A stretch of DNA of 64,000 nucleotides, taken from the NCBI GenBank assembly GCA_002296965.1, contig DBIW01000036.1, positions 1,085 through 65,084 on the forward strand, in the 5' to 3' direction. Shown here in pieces: positions 58,052 to 64,000 of the stretch; position 1 is the first letter of the stretch; each line of letters begins with the position of its first letter. The position numbers and the translations under genes were made by a program. A model generated the notes under the pieces. That model was not told where the DNA came from. It ran no database searches and saw only the letters and a list, made by a program, of their open reading frames with translations. The DNA comes from Treponema sp. UBA792. GTDB lineage: Bacteria; Spirochaetota; Spirochaetia; Treponematales; Treponemataceae.

Positions 58052-61000
58052 ATGGAAAAATTCGATTTTACGGATGTGAAGAACATAAACAGGGACTACC
58101 GCGGGTTCGTCCTCCTTTCGGTGGACAGCCTGCCGGACTACAATACAAAAGGTGTCTATCTCCGCCACAAGGAGACCGGACTTGATGTTTACCATATACT
58201 CTCCGATGACGAGGAGAATCTGTTCTCGTTCGCGTTCAGAACCCTCTCCAGGGACAGCATGGGGACTGCCCATGTGATTGAGCATTCCGTGCTGTGCGGG
58301 TCCGAGAAATTTCCGCTGCGGGAGCCTTTCACCACGCTTGACAGCCGCAGCGTCAAGACGTTCCTGAATGCGATGACTTATCCGGACAGGACGGCATATC
58401 CCGCCGCATCTCTGGTCCGCTCCGACTACTTCAACCTTATGGATGTCTATGCGGACGCGGTGTTCTTTCCGCTTCTCAGAAAGGAGACTTTTCTTCAGGA
58501 GGGGCATCGGCTTGAGCTGGACGCCGGCGGAAAGATTTCCGTGCAGGGCGTCGTCTACAACGAGATGAAAGGAAACTACTCCTCCTTCATGTCGGTGGCG
58601 ATAAGCCGGATGATTGACTCCATGTATCCTGATTCCGTGTACGGATTTGACTCCGGAGGAGATCCGCTTGACATCACCTCAATGACATATAGTCATTTCC
58701 TTGATTTCCACAGGAAATTCTACAGGCCTGACAACTGTCTGCTCTTCCTTTACGGAAACATTCCGACTGCGGATCAGCTGGACTTCATCTCGGACAGATA
58801 TATTCCGAGGCTGCTGAAAAAATTCGGCCCGGTCCGGGTTCCGCTTGATCCGAATCCCATGGTGGGCGCGGAGATAAGGGAGCTGCAGAGGACAGTGCGG
58901 CTTTCCGCTCCTTTCGAGGGAGAATTCACGGCTCCTGTCAGCGGCGCCACAGGAGAGATGGTGAGCGTCAGCTGGTATTCCGGAAAATCGGACATGGAGA
59001 AAGCGTATCTTTCCGAGGTCCTGTGCGGAAACGACAGCTCCCCGATGTCAATAAGGCTGCGGGAATCCGGACTTGGAGACGACCTTTCTCCGGCCTGCGG
59101 AAATTTCGGACAGGTCGTGCCGGAGAACATATTCTCGTTCGGACTCTGCGGAGTCGCAAGGGGCGACGAGACAAAGGTCCGGGATCTGATTCTGAATTCG
59201 CTCAGGGAGATTTATGATGAGGGAATCAGCCGGAAGGACATAGATTCCGCCGTGATGGGAATGGATTTCTCGCTTCGCGAGGTGACGCGGAGCTGGGGGC
59301 CGTATTCGCTCGTCCTGATGAGCAAGGTCCTGAACGGATGGAACTACGGCAACGCCCCCTCTGAATTCCTCTCGCCCGTAACGGCGTTCGAGGCCGTGAA
59401 GAAGAAAATCCGTTCGGATCCGGACTACACCCGTTCCCTGATAAAAAAGTATTTTCCTGATGATGCGGTCACTTCGTTCGTGACGGTAGTGCCCTCCGGC
59501 AGTTTTTTTGACGGAAGGAAGAGGCGGGAGGAGGAATTCATAGCGTCCGTAAGCGCCTCGCTCGACATGAAGAAGCTGCGCGGGGAGCTTGATGCGCTGC
59601 ATGAATTCCAGCAGAGGCCGGAGGCCCAGTCCGAGACCGCCTGCATTCCGCATCTGAAAATAGCCGGGCTGCCGTCCGACATCGAGCAGGTGGAGACATC
59701 GGTGTCGTCCGTTCCTGTTCCAGGAGGCTCCGTCACGCTTCTGTCAAACATCGAGCCCACGAACGGAATCGTGTATGTGGATGTCCTTTTTCCGGTTGAC
59801 GTGATAAGCCCGTCGCTTTTTTCGAGGCTTCCGCTTTTTGCCGGTGTTCTCACTGATCTCGGCTGGGGCGGAAAGAACTGGGCGGAATGCACGTCAGAAA
59901 TGGCCTGCGTGATGGGTGACATCTCGGCGAGAATCATAGCCGGAAGTCAGGTCCCGGGTGAAGACGGATGTTCCTATGCGCCGGGAACCGATGTGAACAT
60001 GAGGGACCGCTACTGGCTGTGCATATCCTGCAAATTCCTTGCGTCAATGGCGGATCAGGCGATGCCGCTCCTTTCCGAAATCATATCGGGAATGGACTTC
60101 TCGGACACGCGGCGCATGGAGGATCTGGTCTCAGAATTCAGGATGGACAGAAAGAGCAGCTTCATTGAGAACGGCGCGTATTATGCCGGGACAAGAAGCA
60201 GGATGCTGAATTCCAGGACGGCCGCGGTCTGCGAGATCATGTACGGAATTACGCAGCTTGTGCAGGCTGATGCCTATGGGACTTCCGATGTTCGCGCCCT
60301 GCTGGATGAATTCCGGGGAATATACGATTCTGTCCGGGCTGGAGGCGCGCTGCTTCATTTTACCGCTGACAGGGATTCCGCCGGAGACATGGTGTACCGA
60401 ATGCATGAATTCGCTGCCAGAACGGGTCTGCGTCCTCTTGGCGTTTCTCCGGGGCATACTGCGGCTGACTATATTCCGTTCATATACCGTCCGAATGGAT
60501 ATGATTCTTCCGCCGCAAGGGAATCCGTGCCTGTCGACTCGCAGACCGGATATGCGGCCGCCATGTTCCGCGGTTCGTCCTGGACTTCGGCTGAATATGC
60601 GGCCGACACTGTTCTGGCCTCCTGGCTTACTCTCCATCCTCTGTGGGAGAAGGTAAGGACAACCGGCGGCGCATACGGAGGATCGGCCTGCATGGACGGA
60701 ACGGAATGCGTCTGCATGATGACATCATGGCGTGATCCGGTTCCCGCAAGGACGCTTGATGTGTTCGTGGAGTCGCTGCGTGATGCCGCGGAAAGAATTT
60801 TTACTCCCGACGAGACTGAATGCGCGGTCCTGTCATGCTACAGCGACGAGCTTGTTCCGGAGAGTCCGGCCGCGCGTGGAAACCGCGGAATGAACAGGAC
60901 TTTGTACGGAACGTCGCCTGAAATGGTGCGCAGGAGAATCAGGAACCTGACGGCCGTGACACCTGATGACGTCCATGCTTCCGCGGAGCGGCTTCTGCGG

Positions 61001-61084
61001 AGCGCGGAGGAATTCAGGCGGGAGGTCGTAATATGCGACAAATCGGCCGCATGTACTGGTAATATTCTTGAAATACCGCTATAA
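58052..61084 (+). CDS. M16C-family metallopeptidase (presequence-protease type)
   Basis: A 1010-residue cytoplasmic zinc peptidase of the insulinase/pitrilysin clan, of the single-chain PreP type that degrades short peptides. The inverted zinc motif HVIEH is at 74-78, and the downstream Glu is in VVYNEMKGNYSSF. The M16C-associated helical hairpin is about 440-560, with a second, inactive half beyond. Length is as expected. No ribosome site is present; TATATT (58039-58044) ends 7 bases before the ATG, so the leader is at most a few bases. No signal peptide is seen. Confidence 0.92.
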   Translation: MEKFDFTDVKNINRDYRGFVLLSVDSLPDYNTKGVYLRHKETGLDVYHILSDDEENLFSFAFRTLSRDSMGTAHVIEHSVLCGSEKFPLREPFTTLDSRSVKTFLNAMTYPDRTAYPAASLVRSDYFNLMDVYADAVFFPLLRKETFLQEGHRLELDAGGKISVQGVVYNEMKGNYSSFMSVAISRMIDSMYPDSVYGFDSGGDPLDITSMTYSHFLDFHRKFYRPDNCLLFLYGNIPTADQLDFISDRYIPRLLKKFGPVRVPLDPNPMVGAEIRELQRTVRLSAPFEGEFTAPVSGATGEMVSVSWYSGKSDMEKAYLSEVLCGNDSSPMSIRLRESGLGDDLSPACGNFGQVVPENIFSFGLCGVARGDETKVRDLILNSLREIYDEGISRKDIDSAVMGMDFSLREVTRSWGPYSLVLMSKVLNGWNYGNAPSEFLSPVTAFEAVKKKIRSDPDYTRSLIKKYFPDDAVTSFVTVVPSGSFFDGRKRREEEFIASVSASLDMKKLRGELDALHEFQQRPEAQSETACIPHLKIAGLPSDIEQVETSVSSVPVPGGSVTLLSNIEPTNGIVYVDVLFPVDVISPSLFSRLPLFAGVLTDLGWGGKNWAECTSEMACVMGDISARIIAGSQVPGEDGCSYAPGTDVNMRDRYWLCISCKFLASMADQAMPLLSEIISGMDFSDTRRMEDLVSEFRMDRKSSFIENGAYYAGTRSRMLNSRTAAVCEIMYGITQLVQADAYGTSDVRALLDEFRGIYDSVRAGGALLHFTADRDSAGDMVYRMHEFAARTGLRPLGVSPGHTAADYIPFIYRPNGYDSSAARESVPVDSQTGYAAAMFRGSSWTSAEYAADTVLASWLTLHPLWEKVRTTGGAYGGSACMDGTECVCMMTSWRDPVPARTLDVFVESLRDAAERIFTPDETECAVLSCYSDELVPESPAARGNRGMNRTLYGTSPEMVRRRIRNLTAVTPDDVHASAERLLRSAEEFRREVVICDKSAACTGNILEIPL

Positions 61085-61183
61085 TACACCGCTGTAAAAG
61101 GCCGGAGAATTCCCTCCGGTCTGCTGTCAGGAATCATTTTCCGGTGCCTTTCAATTTTATCTGATGGAGCTGTGTCGAGGATT

Positions 61184-61405
61184 ATGGATAAAAGAACAAA
61201 AGAATGTATACAGATGCTGAGGGATCTTGTCTCGGATGTTCAGGGTGCGCCTTTCCCGGGCGGAGAGATAACTTCGGAGCTTTATTCAATATGGTATGAA
61301 CATGCGCAGCGAGCCGCGGTCCAGTGCTTTGAATTCCTTAATGACAATTTTCCTGAGGAGCAGAAGGAGCTCACGAAATCCATAGACAAACTTTTTAAGG
61401 ACTGA
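61184..61405 (+). CDS. Small hypothetical protein (73 aa)
   Basis: A short helical protein beginning MDKRTKECIQMLRDLVSDVQ. It contains a conserved-looking aromatic stretch (LYSIWYEHAQRAAVQCFEFLNDNFP) and ends KLFKD. I know no family. The ATG at 61184 is chosen, although GAGG is only 3 bases upstream; a GTG at 61172 is an alternative with GGAG 3 bases upstream. It stands between the peptidase gene and the tocopherol-cyclase-like gene on the same strand, so it may belong to a short operon with either. Confidence 0.5.
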   Translation: MDKRTKECIQMLRDLVSDVQGAPFPGGEITSELYSIWYEHAQRAAVQCFEFLNDNFPEEQKELTKSIDKLFKD

Positions 61406-61469
61406 CATTTTTTTTGTAAGGTTTCATCCTGTTCTGCCGAAAATCAATCGGAAGGTGAAATTTTTGCAG

Positions 61470-62639
61470 ATGGACGAGTCTAAGAGAAAATTGTCATATA
61501 ACAAACTCGGATTCCGGCGGCCGGCATTGAAGACAGGATTCAACTGCTGGCGCTTTTTTTTCGTCGGGAAGAACATGAGCACCGGGAACGAGCGCTCGTT
61601 TTTTATTGAATACGAGATTCTGAATCCGGGGCTTGCGGCGGCTGTCCCCGTGCTCGGATTCAAAACCGGGGCGGCGGTAAATCCATCTGACCTTCAGGCT
61701 GCGCTTGCCGGGGCGGAGACGGCCGCAGCCTCCGCAGAAAGCGTCCGTCCGTCATACTGTGTCACAAGGATAGGCATGATGGGGCCGGGCGCGCGTCAGC
61801 TTTGTTCCTATTCATCGCCTAAGAGCATAAAGGCCGGATTCAGGCCGTTTGAAATCAGCGACGGCGGCATCCGTTTCTCCACGGACTCGATTTCCGGATC
61901 AATTGACATAACCGAGAACGATGTGCTTGAGCATCCTGAATGCCTGTGTGATTCCGGAAGCGCCGCCTGGAACCTGAAGTACGAGATAGCGGGCGGTTCC
62001 TCCGAGGGCTACAGGAAAAGGGCCGCCGTCTGGATTCCTATGGGCATCCGGACGGAATTCTCAGGTTCCGTGAGCTTTAACGGCGGGGAGTATGTCGTGA
62101 CTCCGCGCACGTCGTTCGGCTATGTCAGCCGATATTCCTCACGCACCGTCACCGATCCTTGGTTCCATCTTTCATCCTCGCATCTTACAAGCATAATATC
62201 GGGAAAACAGCTTTTCGGATCGGCTTTCGCCGTCCACGGGAATTTCGACGGAAGGCTTTCCCTTGTGTCCATGGTCGATGGCGAGAGCATAAAATTCACG
62301 GCCGACTCGTCAAGACGCCTGTATTCAGCCGTATGGAACTGCGTCCAGGTTCCGTCCGCATCATCCGACGACGTGGACAGGCTTCACTGGTCTGTCAGCA
62401 TAAACAGCCGCCACTGGATTGTCGATGTCGATGTCTTCTGCAGCCTGAAGGATCTTTCGGCCAGAAAGCTTGAGCTGCCGGAAGGCGGACAGAAGGTCAT
62501 GAGCATGGTTCAGAGCGGAACGGGAACCGGCGAGATAAAGATGTTCAGACGCCGCGGAAAAAATCTTGAGCAGATCGAGTATGCGCGCGTGAGCAAGGTT
62601 TTCTGTGAATTCGGACACAGCGAGGCTCCTGAATTCTGA
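61470..62639 (+). CDS. Tocopherol-cyclase-like family protein
   Basis: A protein of 389 residues from the ATG at 61470 that I match to the tocopherol cyclase-like family found in bacteria. The family look is in GFNCWRFFFVGKNMSTGNERSFFIEYEILNPGL, PSYCVTRIGMMGPGARQL, GSIDITENDVLEHPECLCDSGSAAWNLKYE and the beta-rich middle with WIPMGI and DPWFHLSSSHLTS. Bacteria such as spirochaetes do not make tocopherol, so the reaction is unknown; a lipid- or prenyl-binding role is possible. The start is uncertain: in-frame GTG 61455 and TTG 61464 also exist, the latter better spaced from AAGGTG. Confidence 0.5.
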   Translation: MDESKRKLSYNKLGFRRPALKTGFNCWRFFFVGKNMSTGNERSFFIEYEILNPGLAAAVPVLGFKTGAAVNPSDLQAALAGAETAAASAESVRPSYCVTRIGMMGPGARQLCSYSSPKSIKAGFRPFEISDGGIRFSTDSISGSIDITENDVLEHPECLCDSGSAAWNLKYEIAGGSSEGYRKRAAVWIPMGIRTEFSGSVSFNGGEYVVTPRTSFGYVSRYSSRTVTDPWFHLSSSHLTSIISGKQLFGSAFAVHGNFDGRLSLVSMVDGESIKFTADSSRRLYSAVWNCVQVPSASSDDVDRLHWSVSINSRHWIVDVDVFCSLKDLSARKLELPEGGQKVMSMVQSGTGTGEIKMFRRRGKNLEQIEYARVSKVFCEFGHSEAPEF

Positions 62640-62659
62640 TTTTTACCGGAAAATCAATG

Positions 62660-62689
62660 TTGACCAGACTGTGATATAAATGGTATTCT
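62660..62689 (+). promoter_or_regulatory. Putative promoter of yajC-secD
   Basis: TTGACC (62660-62665), 18 bases, TATTCT (62684-62689), about 45 bases before the yajC start. Confidence 0.45.
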
Positions 62690-62740
62690 GATAAAACTGA
62701 TGATATTGTCAGTTTTAAAATTTATCACAGGATGGAAAAT

Positions 62741-63160
62741 ATGTCATTTATCCCTTTCTTGCAGGCAGCCGGAGGCGCGGGCAGCGCTTCGACTTCAGCA
62801 TCATTTATTGGTACGCTTGTGCCATTTCTTCTTATCATAGTAATATTCTACTTCTTTTTGATCCGGCCACAGAATAAAAAGCAGAAGGAGACGGAGAAAA
62901 TGCTTTCCGCCCTCAAAAAAGGCGACAGGGTTGTAACTATCGGGGGAATTCACGGAACCGTCTCATCCGTAAAGGACAAGACGGTAATAGTTAAGGTTGA
63001 TGACAGCACAAAACTTGAATTCAACCGCTCCGCAATATCCTCTGTGGAGAATCCGGAGTCCGAGAAGGCCTCCAAGTCCGTGAAGGCTGATAAATCCGAA
63101 AAAAAGGATTCCGCTGAGGCAGAGAAGACAGAGGAAACTGTTCCTTCTGAGGAAAAATAA
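62741..63160 (+). CDS. yajC: Preprotein translocase accessory subunit YajC
   Basis: A 139-residue membrane protein of the SecDF-YajC complex. One transmembrane helix (about 24-43, GTLVPFLLIIVIFYFFLIRP) is followed by the invariant RPQNKKQKETEKML and a small beta domain (LKKGDRVVTIGGIHGTVSSVKDKTVIVKVDD). The charged Lys/Glu/Ser tail is variable. AGGA lies 8 bases before the ATG at 62741; an in-frame ATG at 62732 lacks a site. secD follows 18 bases after the stop, in the standard order. Confidence 0.93.
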   Translation: MSFIPFLQAAGGAGSASTSASFIGTLVPFLLIIVIFYFFLIRPQNKKQKETEKMLSALKKGDRVVTIGGIHGTVSSVKDKTVIVKVDDSTKLEFNRSAISSVENPESEKASKSVKADKSEKKDSAEAEKTEETVPSEEK

Positions 63161-63178
63161 TAATCCGGAGTAAATAAA

Positions 63179-64000
63179 ATGAACAAAAGAACCAGATTTG
63201 TGATTCTTCTAGCTGTTCTTGCAATTTGTTTCGTCTTTCTCTGGCCTTCTATAAGCTGGTACTGGAGAACTCCGAAGGAAGTTCAGGCGCTTGCGTTGGG
63301 CTCAACGGAAAACATCAAGGATTTTGCTATGGAGAGGGCGGAGGAGGATGTCCGCAGTATAAAGAAGATCGCCGCGGAAGATCCTTCCGTTGTTCTCGAC
63401 TCTGAATTCGCATGGATCGCAAAAGATGCCGCGAAAAAATACCGTGACCTTGACATGAAGAGGCCGTCACCGATGACAGTCACGGATGTGCTCAGGGCGT
63501 ATTCCTCCGAGCAGGAATTCCGTGCCGCGGTTCAGGGAAAATATAGGGATGAGATTCTGAAGGCCAAGAATTATTATCAGAATTCCGTCAAGCTTGGTCT
63601 TGATATTTCCGGCGGAATGAATGTGATTGTAAAGGCGGATCTTGATGCGGCTCTCGCTTCCCAGGAAGATGCCGTATCCGAGGCGAATGCGGCCCAGTTC
63701 AAGGCGGAGGCTATGGCCAATGCGATTGAGAACCTTACAAGCAGGATAGACAGGTTCGGTCTTACGGAGCCTGTGATCCGCCAGCAGGGCGAGGACAGGA
63801 TTTACATAGAGATTCCTGGCGCGGCGCAGGCCGATTCCCTGAACACCCTTATTATGGGAAAGGGAATCCTGAATTTCAGGCTTGTCGATATGGATGCCAC
63901 GAATTCCTTTAAAATGCATTATGCATCGAACCCGACCGGGACTTTCAATGCGGCCGGAGAACTGATGGATCCTTCCGTCATACCGGATGATACGGAGGTT
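63179..64000 (+). CDS. secD: Protein translocase subunit SecD (3' truncated by window end)
   Basis: The frame is open from the ATG at 63179 to the last base; 274 codons are visible. SecD uses the proton gradient to help pull exported proteins across the membrane. Residues about 7-27 form the first transmembrane helix (FVILLAVLAICFVFLWPSI). The periplasmic P1 region has the family marks VKLGLDISGGMNVIV and IDRFGLTEPVIRQQGEDRIYIEIPG. The five other helices, and secF, should lie beyond the window. A CCGGAG site precedes the ATG. It is in an operon with yajC. Confidence 0.93.
   Translation, partial: MNKRTRFVILLAVLAICFVFLWPSISWYWRTPKEVQALALGSTENIKDFAMERAEEDVRSIKKIAAEDPSVVLDSEFAWIAKDAAKKYRDLDMKRPSPMTVTDVLRAYSSEQEFRAAVQGKYRDEILKAKNYYQNSVKLGLDISGGMNVIVKADLDAALASQEDAVSEANAAQFKAEAMANAIENLTSRIDRFGLTEPVIRQQGEDRIYIEIPGAAQADSLNTLIMGKGILNFRLVDMDATNSFKMHYASNPTGTFNAAGELMDPSVIPDDTEV

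Overview
The window looks like a stretch of a spirochaete chromosome, most likely a gut or rumen-type Treponema. The main evidence is a tandem pair of flagellar outer-layer (FlaA) proteins, MurA with Asp in place of the catalytic Cys, many spirochaete-style lipoproteins, a Na+-pumping oxaloacetate decarboxylase operon, and housekeeping genes whose closest familiar forms are treponemal (ribF-rpsO, pnp, yajC-secD, yebC-ruvC-ruvA). I cannot name the species. No rRNA, CRISPR array, integrase, transposase or origin is visible. No gene-free stretch exceeds 300 bases.

Region 1-11.3 kb is accessory-like. It holds the 3' end of a probable metallo-beta-lactamase-fold hydrolase, an ElaA-type acetyltransferase, and an XRE repressor facing a small AT-rich two-gene unit across three operator-like palindromes. 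Next come a three-gene envelope/lipoprotein cluster whose first gene is cut by an in-frame TAG, a NUDIX hydrolase, a DUF554 membrane protein, a chagasin-like lipoprotein and a large InlB-repeat/SUMF1 lipoprotein with a C9 tract in its signal peptide. This part uses mostly GAA and AAA codons and carries several dispersed palindromic repeats. The rest uses mostly GAG and AAG and lacks those repeats, so a composition break lies near 10.7-11.5 kb.

Region 11.5-17.5 kb is a plant-polysaccharide locus. It has a BAAT-like alpha/beta hydrolase, three GH43 glycosidases (one opposite in strand, two in an operon, one of those a lipoprotein) and a ZIP metal transporter. Region 17.5-31.5 kb is core metabolism and translation: DEAD-box helicase, FAD synthetase-like ribF, rpsO, pnp, a TGS-type nucleoside kinase, the oadG-oadA-oadB sodium pump (OadA with two biotinyl domains) and leuS. 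Region 31.5-44.2 kb carries a DUF115 protein and PpiD-like chaperone, yebC, ruvC-ruvA, an OFA-family MFS transporter, glycogen synthase, an aminotransferase, and an exported protein followed by manC and rfbD for nucleotide-sugar synthesis.

Region 44.3-64 kb begins with tRNA-Pro and tRNA-Asp, then a GntR/FCD regulator and an AraC regulator divergent from a heterodimeric ABC exporter pair. After these come class II aldolase, a small membrane protein, two flaA genes, murA-pepT, a large uncharacterised TIM-barrel-like protein, an M16C metallopeptidase, a small protein, a tocopherol-cyclase-like protein, yajC and the 5' part of secD, which runs off the window.

A theme across the window is promoter placement. 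At about twelve genes a good -10 element ends only 6-10 bases before the start codon and there is no Shine-Dalgarno sequence, which implies leaderless or nearly leaderless mRNAs. Other genes in the same window have normal AGGAGG-type sites. This mixture, the phase-variation-like C tract and the duplicated biotinyl domain are the most interesting signals.
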